DNA from: Pseudomonadota bacterium
Lineage (GTDB): Bacteria > Myxococcota_A > UBA9160 > PR03
Reading direction: 5' to 3'
Assembly: GCA_003576805.1 (NCBI GenBank)
Contig: QEVM01000005.1
Span: 1 to 59,159 of the forward strand
DNA length: 59,159 nucleotides
Shown here: positions 31,839-40,784 of the stretch, piece by piece
Layout: each line of letters begins with the position of its first letter
Numbering within the stretch: position 1 is the stretch's first letter
The notes under the pieces: generated by a model
Told to the model about the DNA's origin: nothing
Database searches by the model: none
What the model saw: the letters and a program-made list of their open reading frames with translations, nothing else
Position numbers and translations under genes: made by a program

Positions 31839-33791
31839 ATTTCCCGATTCGCCCATCTGACCCGGGTGGCGACCGGCGCCGCGCTCCTCGTGGTGCTCGC
31901 GTGCGGCGCCGAGGAGCAAGTGCCGGCTGCGCCGCCGCCCCCGGCCACGCCGGCGCAGACGGTGGCTGCCTCACCGCCGCCGACGATCGACCGCTTCACG
32001 GACCTGTTGCGGCTCGGAGAGCACGGGCAGGCCGTCGTCTCGGGCGGGCGGGCGAGGAGCGACGTCTGGGACCTCGGCGGGCACTACCGCCCGGTGCTGG
32101 CCCAGCCGCCCGGGTCGGTGCGGCTCGGGCCGATTCCCGCCGGTGAGCAGTGCCGGGTCGAGTTCGGCGTCGGGCTCCAGGGCGACCTCGCGAGCGGCGC
32201 CGTGCGCGTCCGCATGCGCGTCGAGCAGCCGCCGGCTGCCGACGGACGGCCGCTCTTCGAGGTGGAGCTCGCGCAGGCGCCTGGCGGCGGCTGGCTGGAT
32301 CGCAGCGAGCCGCTGGCCGTCGATCCTGGCTCGGAGTTCTCCGTTCTCCTCGAAGTGGAAGCCCTGCGCGGCGCGGCGGCGAGCGTCGGCTGGTCCGCGC
32401 CCCACGTGATCTGCCGCGTGCCCCGGGCGCCCTCGCAGCGGCTCGCCAAGCCGCACGTGATCCTGATCTCGCTCGACACGCTGCGCGCCGACCATCTCGG
32501 CGTGTACGGCTACGGGCGCGACACGAGCCCCGTGCTGGACGCTTTCGCGGCCGACGCCTGGGTCTTCGACCGCGCATTCTCGCCCGCGAGCTGGACGTTG
32601 CCGTCGCACGCCTCGCTCTTCACTGCGGTCGCGCCGTCGGTGCACGGCGCCGGACATGCGTCGCCGTTCGCTCCGCTCCCCGCGGACGGCGTGCGGACGC
32701 TCGCCGAGAGCCTGCGCGACGGCGGCTATTGGACGATCGCGTTCACCGCCGGCGGCATCATGAGCCGGCGCAACGGACTGCACCGCGGCTTCCAGTGGTG
32801 GACCGAGCGCACGCGCGCGAACTTCGCGTCGACACTTCCGGGTGTCTTCGATGCGATCGGCACGGCGCCCACGCGGCCGATTTTCCTGGTGCTGCACACC
32901 TACGACGTCCACGGTCCGTATGCGTATCTGCCGGGCATCGAGGCGATCGAGGTCCCGCCGCGCGCGGGCCACGCGCCGGTCGCGACGGCTTCGCGCTGCG
33001 ACGCGCCCGCGTGCGGCGACGCGGAGCAGGAGTGGAGGCGCATCCGCTCGTACCATTATCACGCCTACCAGCGCTTCGAACGCTTCGACGGCATCGACGA
33101 CGTCGTCGACGCCTACGACCGCGGCATCCGTTTCGTCGACGCGCAGCTCGCCGTGTTGTTCGACCGCCTGCGCGACGTCGGCGTCTTCGACGACGCCATG
33201 ATCGTGATCACGTCGGACCACGGCGAGTCGATCTACGAACGCGGCCTGTACGTCGGCCACTCCTACACGCTGCACGACGAAGAGGTCCGGGTGCCGCTCG
33301 TGGTGCGACTCCCGGGCGGAGAGCGCGGGCGCAGCGACGCGCTGGTCGAGCTGACGGACGTCGCGCCGTGGATCTTGGACGTCGCCGGCCTGCCGCGTCC
33401 GGAGTCGTTCCACGGCTTCTCCCCGCTCGCGCGTGCGCGCGGCGACGCGCCGCCGCGCCGGATCGCGGAGGGCGAGGCCGCGCACACGGGCCAACGCTAT
33501 GCGCGCTCGCGCGACTGGAAGGCGATCGCCGCCGGGGCCGCGCCGATGAAGAGCCTGGCGCCGGCCGAGTTCGGCACGCGCTCCCGCAAGGGCGATCAGC
33601 TCTACGACCTCGTGCGCGACCCCGGCGAACGGACCGCGCTCCCGCTCGACGACTCGGCGCCCGTCGAAGCGGACGCGGTCCGATCCGCCGCACGCGGATC
33701 GCCTCAGCCGGGCCTGGCGAACGGCGAGCCGGAGCCGCAGCTCGATCCCACGCAGGAACAGCAGCTCCGCGAGCTCGGCTACCTGCGCTGA
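31839..33791 (+). CDS. Sulfatase-like lipoprotein with Thr at the nucleophile position
   Basis: A 650-residue alkaline-phosphatase-superfamily protein. Metal and active-site motifs: ILISLDTLRADHLGVYGYGRD, the nucleophile loop SWTLPSHASLFT and VITSDHGES. Where sulfatases have Cys/Ser-x-Pro-Ser-Arg, this has Thr253-Leu-Pro-Ser-His, as in phosphoglycerol/phosphoethanolamine-type enzymes, so formylglycine chemistry is unlikely. The N-terminus forms a lipoprotein signal (VVLAC, Cys22) if translation begins at ATT 31839, which has GGAGG 7 bases before it. GTG 31866 is the other choice but would leave no basic N-region. The 190 residues before the enzyme domain are beta-rich and of unknown role. Possibly modifies envelope glycans. 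Confidence 0.83.
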   Translation: MSRFAHLTRVATGAALLVVLACGAEEQVPAAPPPPATPAQTVAASPPPTIDRFTDLLRLGEHGQAVVSGGRARSDVWDLGGHYRPVLAQPPGSVRLGPIPAGEQCRVEFGVGLQGDLASGAVRVRMRVEQPPAADGRPLFEVELAQAPGGGWLDRSEPLAVDPGSEFSVLLEVEALRGAAASVGWSAPHVICRVPRAPSQRLAKPHVILISLDTLRADHLGVYGYGRDTSPVLDAFAADAWVFDRAFSPASWTLPSHASLFTAVAPSVHGAGHASPFAPLPADGVRTLAESLRDGGYWTIAFTAGGIMSRRNGLHRGFQWWTERTRANFASTLPGVFDAIGTAPTRPIFLVLHTYDVHGPYAYLPGIEAIEVPPRAGHAPVATASRCDAPACGDAEQEWRRIRSYHYHAYQRFERFDGIDDVVDAYDRGIRFVDAQLAVLFDRLRDVGVFDDAMIVITSDHGESIYERGLYVGHSYTLHDEEVRVPLVVRLPGGERGRSDALVELTDVAPWILDVAGLPRPESFHGFSPLARARGDAPPRRIAEGEAAHTGQRYARSRDWKAIAAGAAPMKSLAPAEFGTRSRKGDQLYDLVRDPGERTALPLDDSAPVEADAVRSAARGSPQPGLANGEPEPQLDPTQEQQLRELGYLR

Positions 33792-35128
33792 GCCGTCGGC
33801 ATCGCGCGCGCGGCGCGCACCGCCTCCGCGATCGCATCCGCCACGGCGCGCGCGAGCAGCGCGTTGCCGTGCGCGTTCACGTGGCAGCAGTCGTCGCGGT
33901 AGATCGTCTCGTCGCGGCCCGCGAAGACCCCGGTGAGGTCGTGGAAGGCGATGCCGTCCTCGCGTAGCCGCTGGCCGCGCTCGCGCAGCAGCGGGTAGGC
34001 GTTCCGCACCGACTCGCTCGCGTGGTACTGGCGGAACGCGCGGGCGCGCTCGGTCTCGTTGAGCGGCTTGCTGCCGGGCACGTACTGGTTCGGCTGCAAC
34101 GCGTGGACGTAGACCGCGCCGGCGGCGCGCGCCATCGCGTCCATCGAGCGCGAGGTGCGTTCCCAGAGGTCGGCGATCAACGCGAGGCAGTCGCCGTTCG
34201 CGCCGAGGCACGGCTCCGGCAGGGAGGCCAGGAACGCGTCCGGCGCGCGGGCGCCGACGAGGCGTTGCAGCTCGCCTTCGAGCAGCGCCGCCCGCGTCGC
34301 GTGGCGGCGGGCGAGCGTTCCGGCGACGACGCGCGCGAGCTCGCTGCTGCGCAGCAGCGGCGACGCGTCGACCCGGCGCACCGACTCGGACGCCATGCGC
34401 TGCTCGTACACGATGCGTCCCGCGAGCTCCGTCTCCTCGCGGCTCGGCGCGCCGCGCAGCGTCTCGACGGTCACGCGGTAGTGACTCTGCGAAGGCAGCA
34501 GCGGATGGCGTCCCGCCTCCGCGTCGAGCCGGCCGAACACCACCTCGTTGAAGCCGTCGAGGTTCACGACGACGTCGAGCGGGACGCCGAGCGCCGTCGA
34601 GAGCAGCAGCTCGATCGCCGCCTGCGGCTGCTTGAAGCCGCCGGAGCCGAAGGTCAGCACGTCGATCGACGCCGTGATCTCGGGAAGGCGCTCCTGCAAC
34701 GCCTCGCGCAGTGTGTCGCCGGCGACGTTCACGAGCTGGCCGGCGACCGAGCCGCCGAAGACGCCCACCACGAAGCGCTCGTCCGGTAGGTCGCGGTAGT
34801 CGTCGTGATTCGACAGGTAGCCGAAGCGGTTGGCGCGGGTCTGCGCGGCCGCCCATTCGCTCGGAGGTCCGTCGGGGAAGACCGGCAGCGGCCGCACCGG
34901 ATAGCGCAGCACCGTACCGGGACGGCGGATCCAGCCGAGATACGGATGGATCTGCGTCGCGATCGCGGGCGCCGCGGGCTCGGCCTGCGAAGACGGCGCG
35001 AGCTGCTCCGCGTAGTCCGCGCGGGCGGCGGCGAACAGGTCGAACGCGCGGATCGCGAGCTCGATGGTGCCGATGGCGCCCGCGCAGCTCACGAGCATTG
35101 CGAGCAGAGCGGAGATCCAGCGCTTCAC
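33779..35128 (-). CDS. SGNH/GDSL-hydrolase-like exported protein
   Basis: A 449-residue protein with an N-terminal membrane anchor or signal helix (ISALLAMLVSCAGAIGTIELAIRAF). It shows SGNH blocks: VVGVFGGSVAGQL (Ser nucleophile), FGSGGFKQPQ (Gly), VNLDGFNE (Asn) and a C-terminal DCCHVNAHGN (Asp-x-x-His type). Such proteins are esterases or O-acyltransferase partners acting on envelope glycans. Start GTG 35128. Its 3' end overlaps the convergent sulfatase-like gene by 13 bases. Exact activity unknown. Confidence 0.8.
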   Translation of the reverse strand: MKRWISALLAMLVSCAGAIGTIELAIRAFDLFAAARADYAEQLAPSSQAEPAAPAIATQIHPYLGWIRRPGTVLRYPVRPLPVFPDGPPSEWAAAQTRANRFGYLSNHDDYRDLPDERFVVGVFGGSVAGQLVNVAGDTLREALQERLPEITASIDVLTFGSGGFKQPQAAIELLLSTALGVPLDVVVNLDGFNEVVFGRLDAEAGRHPLLPSQSHYRVTVETLRGAPSREETELAGRIVYEQRMASESVRRVDASPLLRSSELARVVAGTLARRHATRAALLEGELQRLVGARAPDAFLASLPEPCLGANGDCLALIADLWERTSRSMDAMARAAGAVYVHALQPNQYVPGSKPLNETERARAFRQYHASESVRNAYPLLRERGQRLREDGIAFHDLTGVFAGRDETIYRDDCCHVNAHGNALLARAVADAIAEAVRAARAMPTAQRR

Positions 35129-35250
35129 GCAGGTCCCGGGTTCGAGAGAGCTGGAGACGGCGGACGATAGCCGATGCGACCCGCCGCGCCGCGTCGGCGC
35201 GGAGGAGCTTGGCGCCCCGCGCTATCGTGCGCGCCTCGGGAGGTCCGTAC

Positions 35251-36546
35251 GTGGCGGAGGAAGCAGACGATCGCCCCTGGCGGAGCCGGATGCCGCCCGT
35301 CGTCGTGCCCGACGCGCCGGAACGCATTCACGCCGAGCTCGATCGCCTCAGCGAGATCCAGGCGCACCGGGAATGGGTGATCGAGGGTCTGCGCGCGCAC
35401 GTCCGCAACATCGAGCACGACCTCGAGCTCGCGCGCCACCGCGTCGAGGAGCTCGAGAAGCACGCCAAGAACGTCGAGCTCCAGTTGTCCGGGACGCGCG
35501 CGCACGCGGAGAACCTCGCGGAGCAGCTCGCCGAACGGGTGCGGCGCCTCGCCGAGGTGGAGGAGGAGGCGCGCGCGCTGGAGCAGCGCGTGCGCGGTCG
35601 CCGCAGCGTGCGGCTCGCGACGCACGGCATCTTCCCGAAGGTCGCGAACCGCTCGATCGACGCGATCTTCGCGCTCGGCAACCGGATCTGGAGCGCGCGC
35701 CCGGACCTCCAGCGCCACTATCCGCAGGACCACGCGGCCGACTTCTGGTACTGGCTGCTGTGGGATCGCGAAGGCAACCCGGACCTCGCGCGCGTGCGGC
35801 TGCCGATCCCGGACGCGCACCTGCGCGAGCGGGTGCGCGGCGGGGGCAGCGAGATCGAGTACGTCCGCAGCGGCCTCGTGGACGGCTGGCGCGTCGACGG
35901 CTGCCTGCGGCAGGGCGGCTTCGACCCGGCGGCGGGCGGCGCGCTGCTCGACTTCGGAGCCGGGTGCGCGCGCGTCGCGCAGTACTTCGCGCTCTACGCG
36001 GGACGCACCCGCGTCCACGGCTGCGACGTCGACGCCGAGGCGATCCGCTGGTGCACCGACCACCTCGACTTCGCGGACTTCGCCGCGATCGCACCCGCGC
36101 CCCCGACCTCGTACGGCGACGCGCAGTTCGACGCGGTGTACGCCTACTCGGTGTTCTCGCACCTGCCGGAAGACCTGCACCTCGAATGGCTCGCGGAGCT
36201 GCGGCGCATCACGCGGCCGGGCGGCGTGGTCGTGCTGACCGTGCACGGCCAGCACGTCGTGGACGAGGTGCTCGCCGGCCGCGCGCTGCCTCACTTGCGC
36301 GGGCCGCTCGCCGCCCGCGAAGCCGCCCTGCGCGACCGCGGCTTCGCGTTCCTGCCGTACGGCGCGCTCGATCTCCGCCAGGCCGGCAACCTGGGCTTCT
36401 TCGAATCGTGGGATCTCGAGCGCTACGGCGACACGTTCGTGCTCGAGGCGTTCGTCCGCGCGCGCTGGGCCGAGCTGTTCGAGGTGGTGGCCTGCATCCC
36501 GGCGCCCGACGCCTGGCAGGATTACGTGGTCCTGCGCACGCGCTGA
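35251..36546 (+). CDS. Methyltransferase with N-terminal coiled coil
   Basis: A 431-residue protein, GTG start with GGGAGG 7 bases upstream. Residues about 26-115 are coiled coil with the cores HVRNIE (His50), HAKNVE (His71) and HAENLA (His85). Spacings are 21 and 14, the same motif and register as the coiled coil of the methyltransferase at 25-26.5 kb. Then comes a linker domain (IFPKVANRSIDAIF, HAADFWYWLLWDREGNP) and a class I methyltransferase (ALLDFGAGCARVAQYFALYAG, HGCDVDAEAI, DAVYAYSVFSHLPEDLH, ITRPGGVVVLTVHG). The shared coiled coil suggests that the two enzymes associate or dock on a common partner. Confidence 0.85.
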   Translation: MAEEADDRPWRSRMPPVVVPDAPERIHAELDRLSEIQAHREWVIEGLRAHVRNIEHDLELARHRVEELEKHAKNVELQLSGTRAHAENLAEQLAERVRRLAEVEEEARALEQRVRGRRSVRLATHGIFPKVANRSIDAIFALGNRIWSARPDLQRHYPQDHAADFWYWLLWDREGNPDLARVRLPIPDAHLRERVRGGGSEIEYVRSGLVDGWRVDGCLRQGGFDPAAGGALLDFGAGCARVAQYFALYAGRTRVHGCDVDAEAIRWCTDHLDFADFAAIAPAPPTSYGDAQFDAVYAYSVFSHLPEDLHLEWLAELRRITRPGGVVVLTVHGQHVVDEVLAGRALPHLRGPLAAREAALRDRGFAFLPYGALDLRQAGNLGFFESWDLERYGDTFVLEAFVRARWAELFEVVACIPAPDAWQDYVVLRTR

Positions 36547-36576
36547 GGCGACGCGACGCATCCGGAGGGACACGCG

Positions 36577-37437
36577 GTGGGAACGATCGCCGAGAATCAG
36601 GACGCCTGGGGCCACTACGACTGGAGCAAGGGCGGCGACGAGTGGTCGCACTGCTGGGGCGGCACCGAGTCGCTCTGGTGGACGACGCTGTTCCCGCGCG
36701 TCCGCCGCTTCGTGCCCGCGCCGCGCATCCTCGAGATCGCGCCGGGCTTCGGCCGCATCACGCAGTACCTGAAGGGCCTGTGCGACGAGCTGATCGTCGT
36801 CGACCTGACCGAGCGCTGCATCGCGGCGTGCCGGGAGCGGTTCGCGGGCGAGAGCCACATCTCGTATCACGTCAACGACGGCCGCTCGCTCGACGCGATC
36901 GCGGACGGGTCGATCGACTTCGTCTTCAGCTACGACTCGCTCGTGCACGCCGAGACCGACGTGATCGAGGCGTACCTCGCGCAGCTCGGGCGCAAGCTGC
37001 GCCCGGACGGCGCCGGCTTCTTCCACCACGGAAACCTCGGCAGCTTTCGCGACGCGGCGAGCGGCGCGCTCACGGTCGCCAACCCGCACTGGCGCGCCGA
37101 GAGCACCGCGGCGGCGGACGTCGTGCGCTACTGCGAGGTCGCCGGACTCGTGTGCCTTTCGCAGGAGCTCGTCGCGTGGGGCGGCGACGTGCTGAACGAT
37201 TGCTTCTCGACCTTCACCGTGCGCGGATCGGTGTACGAGCGTTCCTACCAGCGCTTCGAGAACCCGCGCTTCATGGACGAAGCCGCGCGCGCGCTCGAGC
37301 TGGCGCGCACCTACGGACTCGACGGAGCCATCCCGCTGCGCCGCGATCCCGCGCCGCGGCCCGTCGCACGCGGGCCGGCGAGCGCGCCGCGCGGTCTGTT
37401 CGCGCGGCTGCGCGAGCTCGTGTCGCCGTCCAGTTGA
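36577..37437 (+). CDS. SAM-dependent methyltransferase
   Basis: A 286-residue class I methyltransferase starting at GTG. N-terminal part SKGGDEWSHCWGGTESLWWTT, then motif I RILEIAPGFGRITQYL, the acidic post-II residue in IVVDLTERCI, FVFSYDSLVHAETDVI and an unusual FFHHGNLGSF segment. Such proteins in O-antigen clusters methylate sugars or sugar-phosphate groups. The stop overlaps the next start (TTGA), linking it to the SGNH gene. Substrate not determinable. Confidence 0.85.
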   Translation: MGTIAENQDAWGHYDWSKGGDEWSHCWGGTESLWWTTLFPRVRRFVPAPRILEIAPGFGRITQYLKGLCDELIVVDLTERCIAACRERFAGESHISYHVNDGRSLDAIADGSIDFVFSYDSLVHAETDVIEAYLAQLGRKLRPDGAGFFHHGNLGSFRDAASGALTVANPHWRAESTAAADVVRYCEVAGLVCLSQELVAWGGDVLNDCFSTFTVRGSVYERSYQRFENPRFMDEAARALELARTYGLDGAIPLRRDPAPRPVARGPASAPRGLFARLRELVSPSS

Positions 37438-38516
37438 GCGGTCGCGCCCGGCTCGGCTCGCTCGCCCTCGCGCTCGCGTCGCTGGCGATCTCGCTCGCGG
37501 CGGTCGAGCTCGGCCTGCGCGCGGGGATCCGGCTCGGCGTGCCCGCGCTCCGCGACCCCGATCTCTACGCCGACGCTTCGACCGACGACGACTGGTGGAA
37601 GCTCCACCACCGCTGGGGCGGCCGCTTCGAGCTGCCGAGCGCGCGGCAGGTCGATCCGCTGCTCGGCTGGAGCCTGCCGCGCACGCCGAGCAATCCGCTC
37701 GGCGTGCTGCGCGACGAGCCGTACCGAGTCGATCCGCGCGCGCCCGCGATCCTCTTCTACGGCGACTCGTTCGTGCGCGGCATGACGCCGATGCCGGAGC
37801 GGATCCCCCAGCGGCTGGAAGCGCGCCTCGGCGGACCCGCCGTCTACAACTACGGGATCGGCGGCTACGGGCTCGACCAGATCTATCTCCGCTTCCGCGC
37901 GTCGCACGCGAGCTTCGAGCGCCCGTTCGTCCTGTTCGGCGTCATGACCGACGACATCGACCGCTGCGTGCTGCGCGTGCGTTCGGGCCCGAAGCCGTAC
38001 TTCGAGCTCGACGGCGACGCGCTCGTGCTGCGCGGCACCCCGGTCGACCCCGATCCGCGCGCCTGGCTCGAGCGCAATCCGCCGTCGATCGCGAGCTACT
38101 TCGGCGCGCTGGTGACGCGCAAGCTGCGCCTGCTGCGCGCGGCGGGGCGCCCGAGCGAGTCGGCGTACGGGCAGGAGCGCAAGCGCCGGCTGGCCGACCG
38201 GCTCCTGGAAGCAGTCGTCCGCGAGGCGCGCGATCGCGATCTCCCGCTGCTGTTCGTGTTCTTCTATCCGCGTTACGAGCTGGACTTCGTCGGATGGCGC
38301 GAGCGCTTCCTGCGCGAGGCGGCCGCACGCCTCGCGGTCGAGACGCTCGACACCAAGCAGGTGTTGCTCGCGGAGGCCTCGCGCCGCGGCGTGCCCGCGC
38401 ACTCCTTCTACGAGGGCGGACATCCGAACGCGCTCGGCAACGATCTCGTCGCGGCGGCGCTGGCCGAGCGCCTGCGCGCGCGTCAGGGCGCCGAGCGCTC
38501 CCAGTCTGCGCCGTAG
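37434..38516 (+). CDS. SGNH/GDSL-hydrolase-like exported protein
   Basis: A 360-residue protein starting at TTG in a TTGA overlap. N-terminal hydrophobic anchor (LGSLALALASLAISLAAVELGL), then block I ILFYGDSFVRGMTP (Gly-Asp-Ser nucleophile), YNYGIGGYGLDQ, and a C-terminal His in EGGHPNALGNDLV. The overall plan matches the second exported SGNH protein of this window, although sequence similarity appears low. Likely an esterase or acyltransferase-type modifier of the glycan. The 3' end overlaps the convergent glycosyltransferase gene by 34 bases. Confidence 0.8.
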   Translation: MSGRARLGSLALALASLAISLAAVELGLRAGIRLGVPALRDPDLYADASTDDDWWKLHHRWGGRFELPSARQVDPLLGWSLPRTPSNPLGVLRDEPYRVDPRAPAILFYGDSFVRGMTPMPERIPQRLEARLGGPAVYNYGIGGYGLDQIYLRFRASHASFERPFVLFGVMTDDIDRCVLRVRSGPKPYFELDGDALVLRGTPVDPDPRAWLERNPPSIASYFGALVTRKLRLLRAAGRPSESAYGQERKRRLADRLLEAVVREARDRDLPLLFVFFYPRYELDFVGWRERFLREAAARLAVETLDTKQVLLAEASRRGVPAHSFYEGGHPNALGNDLVAAALAERLRARQGAERSQSAP

Positions 38517-40759
38517 CGCCAGCGCGCCCACGCCCGGTAGAGGGCGTTGCGCTTCATCCCGCGCAGCGCGCGCAGCGCGCGGCTCGCCTCGATGCGGTGC
38601 AGTCGCGACTCGGCCTCGCCGCGCCGCGCGTGTTCGGCGTGCAGCGCGGCCGCGAGCGCGTCGCGCTCGCCGGCGAGTCGTCCGCTCTCGTTCTGCATGC
38701 GCACGAACTCGATCGCCTGCGTGGCCCACGCATTGGCCGCCGCGGGCGAGAGCAGCGGCTCGGGCCGCGGCGCCTCGCGCGCCGTGCGCAGGATCGCCTC
38801 GATGGCGTCCAGCATCCGCTCCAGCGAGAACGACGCCTCGACGCGCGCCCGCCCGCGCCGCCCGAGCGTGCGCCGCAGATCGACGTCGCGCAGCAGCGGC
38901 TCGAGCGCGTCGGCGTAGGCGGCCGCCTCGCGCACCGGCTCCGCGGGTGGCAGCAGCAGCCCGCAGGCGGGCGTCACGAGCTCGCGCTGGCCGCCGACGT
39001 CGGCGGACACGACGGGCAGCTCCAGCGCCATCGCCTCGAAGAGCGAGAGCGCGATGCCCTCCATGCGCGACGGCAGGAAGAAGACGTCGCCCGCCGACAG
39101 CACCTCGCGCATCGCGTCGGGTCCGACGCCGCCGAGGAGGCGCACGCGGCCCGCGAGCAGCGGGTCGGAGAGCGCGCCCTCGAGCGCGGGCCGGAGCGGT
39201 CCGTCGCCCGCCACCACGGCCCGGAACGGGACGCCGCGCCGCGCGAGCTGCGCCACGGTCGCCGCGAACACGGCGGGCTGTTTCTGCTCGCAGAGCCGCG
39301 CGGCGTAGACCAGGACGGCCTCTTCGTCCGCGACCTGCCAGGCTTCGCGCAGCCGCTTGCGCGCGTCGTGGTCGCGGCGCCACGCGGCGGCGTCGATGCC
39401 GGTGTACGCGACGCCGACCCGCTCCGCGTCGGCCCCGCGCTCGATCATCCAATCGCGCAGGTGCGCCGACGACGTGATCGTCGCATCGAGCGCGCGGCGG
39501 ACGAGCCGGGACAGCCGCGGATAGCCGCCGCTCTTCCACTCGGGCTGCTCCATGTGGCAGAAGTCGGCGTACACGGGGCCCGGACAATGCGCGCGCAGGA
39601 AGGGCAGCAGCAGGTATCCGAGCTCGCTGTTGCTGACGAGCACCGCGTCCGGCCGGCGCGACTCGATCAAGTGTCGGAGGAAGCGGGGCTGCTCGCGCAG
39701 CGGCAGCAAGCGCGCCAGCGCGAAGCAGTCGGGCGTCGCGCGCGCGAAGGCGTCCTCCCAGCCGTGGTCGCCGGCCTGCGTCGTCGCGACGGTCACCTCG
39801 ACGCCGCGCGCCGCGAGACCGCGCACCAGGCTCAGGTTGAAGCGGTCCGCGCCGCCCAGCGCCAGCCACGGAACGATCAGCAGCAGGCGCGGCCGCTGCT
39901 TGCGCAGCGGGTTCGCGAAGGCGGGCGCGTCGGGCACGTCCGCGAAGGGCGGATCCGCGTCGGGCGCGAGGGACGGAAAACGCCCCGCGAGCGCGCCGTG
40001 GCGCTCCGCCAGCGCGCGGCGCATCGCGTCGACGCGCTCAGGCGACTCCCAGCCGGCCGGCGGGTCCTTGCGCCGGAACCAGTCGAGCCGCTCGGGCAGC
40101 GTGGCGCCCCAGGAGCCGCGTGCGGCGCAACGCAGCCAGAAGTCCCAGTCCTCGAAGCCGTCGCGCAGGCTCTCGTCGTAGCCGCCCGCGGCCTCGAACA
40201 CCGCGCGCCGCACCAGCGCGCGTCCCGACGCCGCGTTCTCGCGCAAGAAGTCCGCGCCGCCCTCGAAGCCGCGCTCCCAGCGATACGACTGCGCGCCGAA
40301 GCCCTGACACCAGCCGTTGACGAAGCCCCAGCCGGGATGCGCGTGGAGCGCCGCGCAGCACTTCTCGAGCGCGGTCGGCTCGAGCAGGTCGTCCTGATCG
40401 AGCACGTAGACGAGCTCGCTCGCGGCGGCGCGGAAGCCGGCGTTGCGCGCCGCGCTGCGGCCGCGGTTCTCGAACATGCGCAGCACGCGGACGCGCGCGT
40501 CGGCGGCGAGCTCCGCGAGCAGCGCCGCCGTGGCGGGATCGGTCGAGGCGTCGTCGACCAGGATCCACTCGAAGTGCTGGAGCGACTGCCCGAACACGCT
40601 GGCGGCCGTCGCGCGCAGCGCGGCGACGTCCGGATCGAAGACGGGCGTCACGACGGACACCACGGGCCGCGGCGGAGCGCCCGAGGGGTCGGGCGCGTAG
40701 TCGTAGCGCGGCCGCGCCGGATCGCCGGGCGGCGGCGGCGTGCCGTGCCGCTCGCTCAC
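38483..40759 (-). CDS. Bifunctional glycosyltransferase: GT2 domain fused to GT4 domain
   Basis: A 758-residue fusion. Residues about 32-260: GT2 domain (VVSVVTPVFDPDVAAL, WILVDDASTD, NRGRSAARNAGFRAA, YVLDQDDLLEP, DGFEDWDFWLRCAA). Residues about 290-670: GT4 domain (LLLIVPWLALGGADRFNL, VLVYAARLCEQKQPAVF, AGDGPLRPALE, PSRMEGIALSLFEAMALELPVV). The tail is a short helical or coiled segment followed by a basic end. Start GTG 40759, 25 bases after the lon stop on the same strand. Two transfer activities in one chain suggest that two consecutive sugars are added. Confidence 0.92.
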   Translation of the reverse strand: MSERHGTPPPPGDPARPRYDYAPDPSGAPPRPVVSVVTPVFDPDVAALRATAASVFGQSLQHFEWILVDDASTDPATAALLAELAADARVRVLRMFENRGRSAARNAGFRAAASELVYVLDQDDLLEPTALEKCCAALHAHPGWGFVNGWCQGFGAQSYRWERGFEGGADFLRENAASGRALVRRAVFEAAGGYDESLRDGFEDWDFWLRCAARGSWGATLPERLDWFRRKDPPAGWESPERVDAMRRALAERHGALAGRFPSLAPDADPPFADVPDAPAFANPLRKQRPRLLLIVPWLALGGADRFNLSLVRGLAARGVEVTVATTQAGDHGWEDAFARATPDCFALARLLPLREQPRFLRHLIESRRPDAVLVSNSELGYLLLPFLRAHCPGPVYADFCHMEQPEWKSGGYPRLSRLVRRALDATITSSAHLRDWMIERGADAERVGVAYTGIDAAAWRRDHDARKRLREAWQVADEEAVLVYAARLCEQKQPAVFAATVAQLARRGVPFRAVVAGDGPLRPALEGALSDPLLAGRVRLLGGVGPDAMREVLSAGDVFFLPSRMEGIALSLFEAMALELPVVSADVGGQRELVTPACGLLLPPAEPVREAAAYADALEPLLRDVDLRRTLGRRGRARVEASFSLERMLDAIEAILRTAREAPRPEPLLSPAAANAWATQAIEFVRMQNESGRLAGERDALAAALHAEHARRGEAESRLHRIEASRALRALRGMKRNALYRAWARWRYGADWERSAP

Positions 40760-40784
40760 GCGCGCGCGGGCCGGGTCCGCCGCG

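Noticed and set aside
31971..35327. Long minus-strand frame (about 1100 codons) across the sulfatase-like gene
   Set aside because: Its composition is Arg/Ala-rich without motifs, and it covers two well supported genes in other frames.
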